A DNA stretch of 64,000 nucleotides. It comes from Dorea longicatena (lineage in GTDB: Bacteria; Bacillota; Clostridia; Lachnospirales; Lachnospiraceae). Numbering within the stretch: the first letter of the stretch is position 1; each line of letters opens with the position of its first letter. Below the pieces are notes generated by a model, which worked only from the letters and a program-made list of their open reading frames with translations, searched no databases and had not been told where the DNA came from. The translations under genes were made by a program, and so were the position numbers. The stretch is taken from assembly GCF_025150085.1 (NCBI RefSeq), contig NZ_CP102280.1:449001-513000 (forward strand). Direction: 5' to 3'. Positions 55,169 through 63,760 of the stretch are shown piece after piece.

Positions 55169-56128
55169 GTGTTTGATTTTAATAAACCCAATATTGAAAT
55201 AACTGATATTTCAGATGATAAGAAATATGGTAGATTCGTTGTAGAACCTCTTGAAAGAGGTTATGGTACAACATTAGGTAATTCTCTTAGAAGAATTATG
55301 CTTTCATCTTTACCTGGTTCAGCAATCAGCCAGGTTAAGATTGACGGTGTTCTTCATGAGTTCAGTTCTATTCCGGGTGTTAAGGAAGATGTCACTGAGA
55401 TTATCATGAACTTGAAATCTCTGGCAATCAAAAACACATCTGAATCTGATGAGCCTAAGACAGCTTATATCGAGTTTGAAGGCGAAGGCGTTGTAACAGC
55501 AGCTGATATTCAGGTGGATCAGGATATTGAAATCATGAATCCGGAAACTGTAATCGCTACATTAAACGGTGGTGCAGACAGCAAATTGTATATGGAACTT
55601 ACCATTACAAATGGAAGAGGCTACGTGAGTGCCGATAAGAATAAAAATGACGAACTGCCAATCGCAGTGATTCCAATTGATTCTATCTACACTCCAGTGG
55701 AACGAGTGAACCTTACAGTAGAGAATACCCGTGTCGGACAGATTACAGACTTTGATAAGCTTACATTGGATGTATACACAAACGGCACACTGCTTCCGGA
55801 CGAAGCTGTAAGTTTGGCTGCAAAGGTACTTAGCGAACATCTGAAACTCTTTATCGACCTGTCAGAAGTGGCTCAGGCTGCAGAAGTTATGATCGAGAAA
55901 GAAGACGATGAAAAAGAAAAAGTTCTTGAGATGAGCATTGATGAACTTGAACTTTCTGTTCGTTCATACAACTGTCTGAAGAGAGCTGGCATCAATACAG
56001 TTGAAGAACTGACAAACAGAACACCGGAAGACATGATGAAAGTACGTAACCTTGGACGTAAGTCTCTGGAAGAAGTACTTGCAAAATTAGATGAGTTAGG
56101 CTTAAGCCTGAGTAAAGGTGAAGAATAA
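55169..56128 (+). CDS. rpoA: RNA polymerase subunit alpha
   Basis: 319 aa. N-terminal dimerisation domain ([21 protein letters not shown]) and C-terminal domain ([37 protein letters not shown]). GTG 55169 is chosen because GGAGGT lies 7 nt upstream; the GTG at 55160 is inside the SD. Confidence 0.98.
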   Translation: MFDFNKPNIEITDISDDKKYGRFVVEPLERGYGTTLGNSLRRIMLSSLPGSAISQVKIDGVLHEFSSIPGVKEDVTEIIMNLKSLAIKNTSESDEPKTAYIEFEGEGVVTAADIQVDQDIEIMNPETVIATLNGGADSKLYMELTITNGRGYVSADKNKNDELPIAVIPIDSIYTPVERVNLTVENTRVGQITDFDKLTLDVYTNGTLLPDEAVSLAAKVLSEHLKLFIDLSEVAQAAEVMIEKEDDEKEKVLEMSIDELELSVRSYNCLKRAGINTVEELTNRTPEDMMKVRNLGRKSLEEVLAKLDELGLSLSKGEE

Positions 56129-56218
56129 TCTGTCAGTAAGCCCGAAAGTGCATGGCAGAGCATTTGGCTAGTAAGCCCGAAGAAGCATAACCAAGTGTTA
56201 TAATGGAGGATATTTAAA

Positions 56219-56755
56219 ATGGCAAAATATAGAAAACTTGGCAGAACATCAAGCCAGAGAAAAGCATTATTAAGAAACCAGGTAACAGCACTTCTGAATA
56301 ACGGAAAGATCGTTACAACAGAAGCTAAGGCTAAAGAGATCCGCAAGATCGCTGAAGGTCTTATCGCATTAGCTGTTAAAGAAAAAGATAACTTCGAAGA
56401 AGTTACTGTAAAAGCTAAAGTTGCCCGCAAAGACAAAGATGGCAAGAGAGTAAAAGAAGTTGTAGATGGTAAGAAAGTTACTGTATATGACGAAGTTGAT
56501 AAAACAATCAAAAAGGATATGCCAAGCAGACTGCATGCTCGTCGTCAGATGCTGAAGGTTCTTTATCCTGTAAAGGAAGTTCCAACTGCACAGGCTGGAA
56601 AGAAGAAAAATACAAAAGAAGTTGATCTCGTAGCTAAATTATTCGATGAGATTGCTCCTAAGTATGCAGATCGTAACGGTGGATACACAAGAATCGTAAA
56701 GATCGGTCAGCGTAAAGGTGATGCAGCTATGGAAGTTCTGATCGAACTTGTATAG
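56219..56755 (+). CDS. rplQ: 50S ribosomal protein L17 with internal insertion
   Basis: 178 aa against about 120-130 in most bacteria. The N-terminal LGRTSSQRKALLRNQVTALL and the C-terminal KLFDEIAPKYADRNGGYTRIVK blocks are normal. An extra segment of roughly 50 charged residues (from KEKDNFEE to DKTIKKDMPS) lies after the LIALAVK helix. The preceding gap has a repeated AGTAAGCCCGAA. Confidence 0.96.
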   Translation: MAKYRKLGRTSSQRKALLRNQVTALLNNGKIVTTEAKAKEIRKIAEGLIALAVKEKDNFEEVTVKAKVARKDKDGKRVKEVVDGKKVTVYDEVDKTIKKDMPSRLHARRQMLKVLYPVKEVPTAQAGKKKNTKEVDLVAKLFDEIAPKYADRNGGYTRIVKIGQRKGDAAMEVLIELV

Positions 56756-56771
56756 TTAGAAGTCAATTTTA

Positions 56772-56813
56772 TAAAGAGGGGGGAACTACCAAAAGGGGTT
56801 CCTCTTTTTTTTA
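56772..56813 (+). terminator. Terminator of the ribosomal superoperon
   Basis: AAGAGGgggGAACTACC-aaaa-GGGGTTCCTCTT followed by TTTTTT, 15 bp after rplQ. Confidence 0.85.
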
Positions 56814-56835
56814 TAAAATTCGATATTGAAACCAG

Positions 56836-56913
56836 AAAAAAATATATTATATATGCAAACAGTGGCTTTGAACGAAGTGAACGGAACAGTTTGCATATAT
56901 AATATATTTTTTT
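56836..56913. repeat. Palindrome with 25-bp perfect arms
   Basis: Arms at 56836-56860 and 56889-56913 are perfectly complementary (A7, AT-rich, then GCAAAC/GTTTGC), with a 28-nt loop containing GAACGAAGTGAACGGAA. A/T runs at both ends would let it act as a bidirectional terminator. The loop motif resembles those in element C and near 6290. Confidence 0.85.
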
Positions 56914-57112
56914 TGTACGGAATAATATTCAAGATTTGTTAAAAATCTGACTATAGCGTTAAATTTACTACTATTAACAAATATGATTACAAATTATCAA
57001 ATAAATGATATAATATCGTCAACGCAGTTAATATTACATTGTTCAAAAGACTGATAATTACAATTTATTTGGACTATAAATTGATAAATGAAATGGAAGG
57101 TAGGGATAAAGA
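56914..57112 (+). promoter_or_regulatory. Promoter region of the hydrogenase operon
   Basis: AT-rich. TTACAA (56987-56992) and TATAAT (57009-57014) with a 16-bp spacer are the best promoter match. A TTGTTAA and a TTAACAA occur separately upstream but not as a spaced dyad. Confidence 0.45.
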
Positions 57113-58945
57113 ATGAGCAGACTGGAAATTGCCTCTCCAAAAAGAGCAAAGATCGTAATGGAAGGCCTCTATAAAGATCTGGAAAGAAGAATTGAATCGA
57201 GTCCACCGGGGTTATGTCCAGTAGATATGGCAAGAGCATTTCTTGAGTTATGTCATGCACAGACATGCGGAAAATGTGTGCCTTGCCGTATAGGATTAGG
57301 ACAGCTTAATAATTTCATCCGTGAAGTACTGGATGGAAAAGCGACAATGAAGACATTAGATATCATGGAACAGACAGCACTTTCTATTATGGAATCTGCA
57401 GACTGCGCGATTGGTTATGAAGCAGCGAACATGGTATATAAAGGATTGATCGGTTATCGTGATGATTATATTGAACATATTCAGAACGGAAGATGTACCT
57501 GTACATATAATCAGCCTGTACCATGTGTATCTTTATGCCCGGCACATGTAGATATTCCTGGATATATCGCACTGGTAGGGGAAGGACGATATGCGGATGC
57601 AATCCGACTGTTAAGAAAGGATAATCCATTCCCGACCACATGTGGATTCATCTGTGAACATCCATGTGAAGCAAGATGTAGAAGAAACATGGTAGATGAT
57701 TCTATTAATATCCGTGGATTGAAGCGTGTAGCAGCAGATTTTGCAGGAGAAGTAGATCCTCCGCAGTGCGCACCAAGTACAGGTAAGAAGATCGCAATCC
57801 TTGGCGGCGGACCTGGAGGATTAAGTGCAGCATATTATCTGCAGTTAATGGGACATCAGACAACCGTATATGAGATGCTGCCGGAATTGGGCGGAATGCT
57901 TCGTTATGGTATCCCGAACTACAGACTTCCAAAAGAAAGACTGGACGATGATATCCGAGCAATCCTGAAGACAGGTGTACAGGTGAAGAATGGTCTGAAG
58001 ATCGGACAGGATATTACGATCCAGGAATTAAGACAACAGTATGATGTTGTTCTGATTACGATCGGAGCAAGTACAGATAAAAAATTAGGATTAGAGAATG
58101 AAGATGCAGACGGAATCATTTCCGCAGTGCAGTTCTTACGTAATGTAGGAAAAAACCAGATTATAGATCTGACAGGAAAAGAAGTGGTTGTTATTGGTGG
58201 AGGTAACGTATCAATGGATGCGGTCCGTACAGCAAAACGTCTGGGTGCAAAGAAGGTAAGTATTGTCTATAGACGAAGAGTAGCAGACATGACGGCACTT
58301 CCTGGAGAAATCGAAGGAGCAGTTGCGGAAGGCATAGAATTACAGACGCTGAAAGCACCGGCATCTATAGATGTAGACGAGAATCATCATGTAAAAGGTA
58401 TCTATGTGACACCTCAGATGGTAAGCTCGATCAGAGATGGAAGAGCAAGTATCAAACCTACAGGTGAAGAAGATATTTACATACCATGCGATGTATTAAT
58501 CGTAGCAATTGGACAGAATATTGAGACACATCACTTCGAACAGGCGGGTATCCCGGTTGAACGTGGTAAGATCATTACTAAAAGTACGGGAGCATTTGAG
58601 AATCTTCCTGGAGTATTTGCAGGAGGGGATTGTGCAAGCGGACCGGCTTCGGTTATCAAAGCAATCGCGGCCGCAAAGGTTGTTGCAGCCAACATTGATG
58701 AGTATCTTGGATATCATCATGAAATTTCCTGCGATGTTGAAATCCCGGAGGCACATCTGGATGACCGTACACCTTGCGGAAGAGTGAATCTTACAGAAAG
58801 AGAAGCATGTGAAAGAGTCTGTGATTTCGAAGCAGTTGAAAACTGCATGACAGAAAAAGAAGCAAAACAGGAGGCAAGCAGATGTCTTCGCTGTGATCAT
58901 TTCGGATACGGTATATTTAAGGGAGGCAGAGAGACATTATGGTAA
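57113..58945 (+). CDS. GltD-like NAD(P)H:ferredoxin-type flavoprotein with NuoF-like Fe-S domain (hydrogenase partner)
   Basis: 610 aa. Residues about 20-125 are a NuoF-type 4Fe-4S domain (CGKCVPCRIGLGQL). Residues about 130-600 resemble the small subunit of glutamate synthase: Cys-rich Fe-S segment (PCVSLCPAHVDIPGYI, CGFICEHPCEARCRR), FAD site ILGGGPGGLSAAYYL, and NAD(P) site VVIGGGNVSMDAVRTAKRLG. It overlaps the [FeFe] hydrogenase gene by 7 bp and so probably exchanges electrons between NAD(P)H and that enzyme. Whether NADH or NADPH is used cannot be read from sequence. Confidence 0.87.
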   Translation: MSRLEIASPKRAKIVMEGLYKDLERRIESSPPGLCPVDMARAFLELCHAQTCGKCVPCRIGLGQLNNFIREVLDGKATMKTLDIMEQTALSIMESADCAIGYEAANMVYKGLIGYRDDYIEHIQNGRCTCTYNQPVPCVSLCPAHVDIPGYIALVGEGRYADAIRLLRKDNPFPTTCGFICEHPCEARCRRNMVDDSINIRGLKRVAADFAGEVDPPQCAPSTGKKIAILGGGPGGLSAAYYLQLMGHQTTVYEMLPELGGMLRYGIPNYRLPKERLDDDIRAILKTGVQVKNGLKIGQDITIQELRQQYDVVLITIGASTDKKLGLENEDADGIISAVQFLRNVGKNQIIDLTGKEVVVIGGGNVSMDAVRTAKRLGAKKVSIVYRRRVADMTALPGEIEGAVAEGIELQTLKAPASIDVDENHHVKGIYVTPQMVSSIRDGRASIKPTGEEDIYIPCDVLIVAIGQNIETHHFEQAGIPVERGKIITKSTGAFENLPGVFAGGDCASGPASVIKAIAAAKVVAANIDEYLGYHHEISCDVEIPEAHLDDRTPCGRVNLTEREACERVCDFEAVENCMTEKEAKQEASRCLRCDHFGYGIFKGGRETLW

Positions 58946-60675
58946 ATCTTACAATTGACGGAAGAAAGATAACAGTAAAAGAAAATACCACGATCATGGA
59001 AGCTGCAGCCCAGAATGGGATTCCTATTCCGAAACTTTGTTATTTAAAAGGAATCAATGAAATTGCGGCCTGTCGTGTCTGTGTAGTAGAACTGGAGGGA
59101 AAAGAGAAGCTGATCACCTCCTGCAATAATGTTGCAAAAGAGGGAATGGTCATTCATACGAACAGTCCAAAGGTAAGAAGGCACAGAAGAACGACAGTAG
59201 AACTGATCCTTTCACAGCATGACTGTGAATGTGTAACTTGTTCGAGAAGTGGCAACTGCAGTCTTCAGACAGTTGCCAATGATCTGAATATTATAGAGAT
59301 TCCATTTAAGATGGAAATTGAAAGACAACCGTGGAACAAGGAATTTCCTCTGATCAGGGATTCTTCAAAATGTATTAAATGTATGCGGTGCGTACAGGTT
59401 TGTGAAAAAGTACAGAGCCTTGGTGTATGGGATGTAGAAGGAACAGGATCAAGAACAACGATTAATGTAGCCGGACACAGAACGATAGAGGAAGCTTCAT
59501 GCGCATTATGCGGGCAGTGTATTACGCATTGTCCGGTGGGAGCATTACGGGCAAGAGATGATACAGAAGATGTATGGGATGCAATTGCAGATCCGGATAA
59601 GATCGTAGTTGCACAGGTGGCTCCAGCTGTAAGAACAGCATGGGGCGAGGAATTTGGACTTTCTGATAAGGAAGCAACTGTCGGAAAGATCCTTGATGCT
59701 TTGAAGAGAATGGGAGTCGATTATGCATTCGACACAACATTTTCAGCTGACTTGACAATCATGGAAGAAGGAACGGAATTTTTGCACAGATTTACTGCAG
59801 GGGAATTAAAAGAGCGTCCGATGTTTACTTCATGCTGTCCGGGATGGCTTAGATTTATCAAATCACAGTATCCTCATCTGGTGAGACAGCTTTCAACGGC
59901 AAAATCACCACAGCAGATGTTCGGAGCCGTGATGAAAACTTACTTTGCAGAGAAGCTTGGGGTATCACCTGAGAAGATCTACACAGTATCTGTAATGCCA
60001 TGTGTGGCAAAAAAAGGGGAAAAGGAGATGGAACTGTTCTATCAGGAATATGCGGGACATGATATCGATGCAGTTATTACGACAAGAGAACTGACAAAGA
60101 TGATCAAATCAGCGCATATCAGTCCGGATACACTTGCAGATATTGACAGTGACCGGCCAATGCAGGATGGAACAGGAGCAGGTGTAATTTTCGGAGCAAC
60201 AGGAGGTGTAATGGAGGCAGCTCTTCGAACTGCATACTATCTGCTTAAAGGTGAGAATCCACCGGAAGATGCATTTAAAGCTGTAAGAAGTACCGGATTT
60301 AATCAAAATCAGGGAATACAGGAAGCAAATTTCCAGATCGATAATGTAACAGTTAGAACTGCAGCAGTCAGCGGACTTGGGAATGCAAGAGCTCTTCTGG
60401 ATCGCATCAATAAAGGAGAAGTTCATTATGACTTCGTAGAGGTAATGGCTTGTCCGGGAGGATGCGTAGGCGGTGGAGGACAGCCAATTCATGACGGAAG
60501 AGAACTTGCTTATGAAAGAGGACAGAAGCTTTACAGTCTGGATAAAAATGCAAAACGTCGGTTCTCACATGAAAATCAGGACGTTCAGAAAATGTATGAG
60601 GAATACTTTGTAAAACCTAATTCACCAAAATCACACATGTTACTGCATACAGAGCATAAACTGGAAGGTTTTTAA
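58939..60675 (+). CDS. [FeFe] hydrogenase, multi-cluster, glutamate-synthase-linked type
   Basis: 578 aa. N-terminal 2Fe-2S domain (CYLKGINEIAACRVCVVE), His-Cys cluster (HDCECVTCSRSGNC), two 4Fe-4S motifs (CIKCMRCVQVCEK, CALCGQCITHCP), then the H-cluster signatures TSCCPGW, MPCVAKKGE and EVMACPGGCVGGGGQP, all complete. Evolves or takes up H2 in the cytosol. Pairing with a GltD-like flavoprotein is the mark of group A2 in current hydrogenase classification. No HydE/F/G maturases are in the window. Confidence 0.95.
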   Translation: MVNLTIDGRKITVKENTTIMEAAAQNGIPIPKLCYLKGINEIAACRVCVVELEGKEKLITSCNNVAKEGMVIHTNSPKVRRHRRTTVELILSQHDCECVTCSRSGNCSLQTVANDLNIIEIPFKMEIERQPWNKEFPLIRDSSKCIKCMRCVQVCEKVQSLGVWDVEGTGSRTTINVAGHRTIEEASCALCGQCITHCPVGALRARDDTEDVWDAIADPDKIVVAQVAPAVRTAWGEEFGLSDKEATVGKILDALKRMGVDYAFDTTFSADLTIMEEGTEFLHRFTAGELKERPMFTSCCPGWLRFIKSQYPHLVRQLSTAKSPQQMFGAVMKTYFAEKLGVSPEKIYTVSVMPCVAKKGEKEMELFYQEYAGHDIDAVITTRELTKMIKSAHISPDTLADIDSDRPMQDGTGAGVIFGATGGVMEAALRTAYYLLKGENPPEDAFKAVRSTGFNQNQGIQEANFQIDNVTVRTAAVSGLGNARALLDRINKGEVHYDFVEVMACPGGCVGGGGQPIHDGRELAYERGQKLYSLDKNAKRRFSHENQDVQKMYEEYFVKPNSPKSHMLLHTEHKLEGF

Positions 60676-60690
60676 GGTGAAAAAGCTACA

Positions 60691-60727
60691 TGTTAAAAAA
60701 ATATCAAATATGTGAAAAAAATATCAA
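60691..60727 (+). promoter_or_regulatory. Two Rex-like A7 dyads upstream of adhE
   Basis: TGTTAAAAAAATATCAA (60691-60707) and TGTGAAAAAAATATCAA (60711-60727) are near-identical and 20 bp apart start to start. Both resemble Rex half-site pairs (TTGTTAA/TTGTGAA-N4-inverse) and lie directly upstream of the -35. Confidence 0.5.
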
Positions 60728-60734
60728 AATGTTA

Positions 60735-60763
60735 TTGACAAAGAATTAACAAACGGTTATACT
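60735..60763 (+). promoter_or_regulatory. adhE promoter overlapping a Rex-like operator
   Basis: TTGACA (60735-60740) and TATACT (60758-60763) with a 17-bp spacer. The segment 60735-60752, TTGACAA-agaa-TTAACAA, matches the clostridial Rex consensus TTGTTAA-N4-TTAACAA with one perfect half-site and two mismatches in the other. Confidence 0.65.
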
Positions 60764-60806
60764 AAGACCATCGAAACAAACAAAAACTCACAGGAGGATA
60801 ATCAAC

Positions 60807-63428
60807 ATGGCGACAAAGAAAAAAGAAAACGCAGTACCAGAGATTATTGATAATGTAGAAGCTCTCGAAGCTAAGATGAAAGCAATGAGAGAAGCTCAGA
60901 AAAAATTTGCTACTTACACACAGGAACAGGTAGACAAAATCTTTTTCGAAGCAGCGATGGCAGCAAATAAGATGCGTATCCCGCTTGCTAAGATGGCAGT
61001 AGAAGAGACAGGACGTGGTCTTGTAGAAGATAAAATCATCAAAAACCATTACGCAGCAGAGTACATTTACAATAAGTACAAAAACGATAAGACATGCGGC
61101 GTGATCGAAGAAGACAAAGCGTACGGAATTAAAAAGATTGCAGAACCAGTTGGTCTGGTAGCAGCGGTTATCCCAACTACAAACCCGACATCAACAGCAA
61201 TCTTCAAAACATTAATCTGTTTGAAAACAAGAAATGCAATCATCATCAGCCCACATCCGGCAGCAAAGGCATGTACAATTGCAGCAGCAAAAGTTGTTCT
61301 TGATGCAGCAGTAAAAGCCGGAGCACCGGAAGGAATCATCGGATGGATCGATGTTCCGTCATTAGAGCTGACAACAACAGTTATGAGAGATTCAGATGAG
61401 ATCCTTGCAACAGGTGGTCCTGGAATGGTTAAATCTGCATACTCTTCAGGAAAACCGGCACTTGGTGTTGGACCTGGTAACACACCTGTTATCATCGATG
61501 ATTCAGCAGATATCAAGATGGCAGTTAACTCCATCATCCATTCTAAGACATTTGATAATGGTATGATCTGTGCTTCTGAACAGTCAGTAACTGTACTGGA
61601 CAGCATTTATGATGAAGTTAAGAAAGAATTTGCATACCGTGGATGCTACTTCCTCAAGAAGGGAGAAGAACTTGATAAAGTTCGTAAGACAATCATCATC
61701 AACGGAGCATTAAATAATAAGATTCCTGGAAAATCAGCATATGAGATCGCTAAGTTAGCAGGTGTTGAAGTACCGAAGGCTACAAAGATCCTGATCGGTG
61801 AAGTAGAATCTGTTGATATTTCGGAAGAATTCGCACATGAGAAATTATCTCCTGTACTTGCAATGTACAGAGCTAAGACATTTGATGAGGCTCTTGCAAA
61901 AGCTGAGCAGCTTGTTGCAGATGGTGGATACGGACATACATCATCACTTTACATCCACCCATCACAGACAGAAAAGATTGAGAAACATCAGCAGGCTATG
62001 AAGACTTGCCGTATCCTGATCAATACACCTTCATCACAGGGTGGTATCGGAGACCTTTACAACTTCGGACTTGCTCCATCTCTTACACTTGGATGTGGTT
62101 CTTGGGGAGGAAACTCTGTATCTGAGAACGTAGGTGTGAAACACCTGATCAATATCAAGACAGTTGCAGAGAGGAGAGAAAACATGCTGTGGTTTAGAAC
62201 ACCTGAGAAAGTATACTTTAAGAAAGGCTGCATGCCTGTAGCATTAGATGAACTCGGAACTGTAATGCATAAGAAGAAAGCGTTCATCGTAACAGACAGT
62301 TTCCTGTACAAGAATGGTTATGTAAAACCGATCGAAGATAAATTAGATCAGATGGGAATCCAGCATACATGCTTCTTTGAAGTTGCTCCAGACCCAACTC
62401 TGCAGTGCGCTAGAAGAGGTGTAGAACAGATCAGAGCATTTGAGCCAGATACGATCATCGCTCTTGGTGGTGGATCCGCAATGGATGCCGGAAAGATTAT
62501 GTGGTTAATGTATGAGCATCCGGAAGCAAAATTCGAAGATATGGCTATGGACTTCATGGATATCCGTAAGAGAGTATACACATTCCCTAAGATGGGAGAG
62601 AAAGCTTACTTTATAGCTATCCCAACATCTTCAGGAACAGGTTCAGAAGTAACTCCATTCGCAATCATCACAGATGCTGATACAGGAGTAAAATGGCCTA
62701 TCACAGACTACGAATTAATGCCAAACATGGCTATCGTAGATGTTGACAATGCAATGACAGCACCTAAGGGACTGACAAGTGCATCTGGTATCGACGTAAT
62801 GACACATGCAATCGAAGCATATGTATCTATCATGGCTACAGACTTTACAGATGGTCTTGCTATGAAGGCAGTAAAAGCAGTATTTGATTACTTACCATCT
62901 GCATATGAGAATGGTGCTAATGATCCAATCGCAAGAGAGAAGATGGCTAACGCTTCATGCATGGCTGGTATGGCATTCGCAAATGCATTCCTTGGACTGA
63001 ACCACTCTATGGCTCACAAACTTGGTGCATTCCATCACCTGCCACACGGTATTGCTAACGCTGTAATCCTGACAGATGTAATGCGTTACAATGCTGCAGA
63101 AGTACCTACAAGAATGGGAACATTCTCTCAGTATCAGTATCCACATGCACTTGCAAGATACGCAGAATTAGGACGTTTTGCAGGATGCAAAGGTAAGACA
63201 GATGAAGAAGTATTTGAGAACTTCATCGCTAAACTGGAAGAACTCAAAGAGAAGATTGGCATTAAGAAGACAATCAAAGATTACGGTGTAGATGAGAAAT
63301 ACTTCCTGGATACATTGGATGATATGACAGAGCAGGCATTCAACGACCAGTGTACAGGAGCTAACCCAAGATATCCACTTATGAGTGAGATGAAAGAAAT
63401 CTACCTGAAATGCTATTATGGAAAATAA
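60807..63428 (+). CDS. adhE: Bifunctional acetaldehyde-CoA/alcohol dehydrogenase
   Basis: 873 aa. Reduces acetyl-CoA to acetaldehyde and ethanol with two NADH, regenerating NAD. The ALDH half (residues about 10-440) has the catalytic Cys255 in GMICASEQSV. The iron ADH half (about 455-870) has GGGSAMDAGK, PTSSGTGSEVTPFA and the metal ligands in GIDVMTHAIEAYVS and GLNHSMAHKLGAFHHLPHG. Normal full length; such enzymes form spirosomes. GGAGGATAATCAAC precedes the ATG. Confidence 0.97.
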   Translation: MATKKKENAVPEIIDNVEALEAKMKAMREAQKKFATYTQEQVDKIFFEAAMAANKMRIPLAKMAVEETGRGLVEDKIIKNHYAAEYIYNKYKNDKTCGVIEEDKAYGIKKIAEPVGLVAAVIPTTNPTSTAIFKTLICLKTRNAIIISPHPAAKACTIAAAKVVLDAAVKAGAPEGIIGWIDVPSLELTTTVMRDSDEILATGGPGMVKSAYSSGKPALGVGPGNTPVIIDDSADIKMAVNSIIHSKTFDNGMICASEQSVTVLDSIYDEVKKEFAYRGCYFLKKGEELDKVRKTIIINGALNNKIPGKSAYEIAKLAGVEVPKATKILIGEVESVDISEEFAHEKLSPVLAMYRAKTFDEALAKAEQLVADGGYGHTSSLYIHPSQTEKIEKHQQAMKTCRILINTPSSQGGIGDLYNFGLAPSLTLGCGSWGGNSVSENVGVKHLINIKTVAERRENMLWFRTPEKVYFKKGCMPVALDELGTVMHKKKAFIVTDSFLYKNGYVKPIEDKLDQMGIQHTCFFEVAPDPTLQCARRGVEQIRAFEPDTIIALGGGSAMDAGKIMWLMYEHPEAKFEDMAMDFMDIRKRVYTFPKMGEKAYFIAIPTSSGTGSEVTPFAIITDADTGVKWPITDYELMPNMAIVDVDNAMTAPKGLTSASGIDVMTHAIEAYVSIMATDFTDGLAMKAVKAVFDYLPSAYENGANDPIAREKMANASCMAGMAFANAFLGLNHSMAHKLGAFHHLPHGIANAVILTDVMRYNAAEVPTRMGTFSQYQYPHALARYAELGRFAGCKGKTDEEVFENFIAKLEELKEKIGIKKTIKDYGVDEKYFLDTLDDMTEQAFNDQCTGANPRYPLMSEMKEIYLKCYYGK

Positions 63429-63489
63429 AACAGGCAAAAATATAATATCCAAGAGTTTTTGTTTGCAAATCGGATAATGTATTTAGCAT

Positions 63490-63525
63490 AGAAAAAGTGC
63501 AGCGTTCAACGTTGCACTTTTTCTT
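63490..63525. terminator. Terminator after adhE
   Basis: AGAAAAAGTGCA-gcgtt-caacg-TTGCACTTTTTCT, with A and T runs on the two sides, 60 bp after the stop. Confidence 0.85.
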
Positions 63526-63616
63526 ATGCAAAGAAAGATGGAAAATGTAAAGGGATGTTTCGAGTAGAATGATTTTCAGAATCGGATCTGTTACTTGGGA
63601 GAATAGACGGATAATA

Positions 63617-63708
63617 ATGTTAAAAAAATAACAATAAATATATACGATAAAAAATAGTGAAAAAAATATCAAAAAACTATTTAAAAATCTGATAATAAGG
63701 TATATAAT
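63617..63708 (+). promoter_or_regulatory. Promoter region with two more Rex-like A7 dyads
   Basis: TGTTAAAAAAATAACAA (63618-63634; TGTTA and TAACA form a perfect dyad) and AGTGAAAAAAATATCAA (63656-63672). TATAAT at 63703-63708 with TTTAAA 17 bp upstream is a weak promoter for the last gene. The rest of the 63429-63760 gap holds only the adhE terminator. Confidence 0.5.
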
Positions 63709-63760
63709 ACAGATAACAAGAAGGAAGGGGCCAAAGATTCAATAAAAAGGAGGAATCTGT

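Noticed and set aside
56930..57010. Rex operator before the hydrogenase operon
   Set aside because: TTGTTAA and TTAACAA halves are present but not at the N4 spacing, so the AT-rich region gives no convincing dyad.
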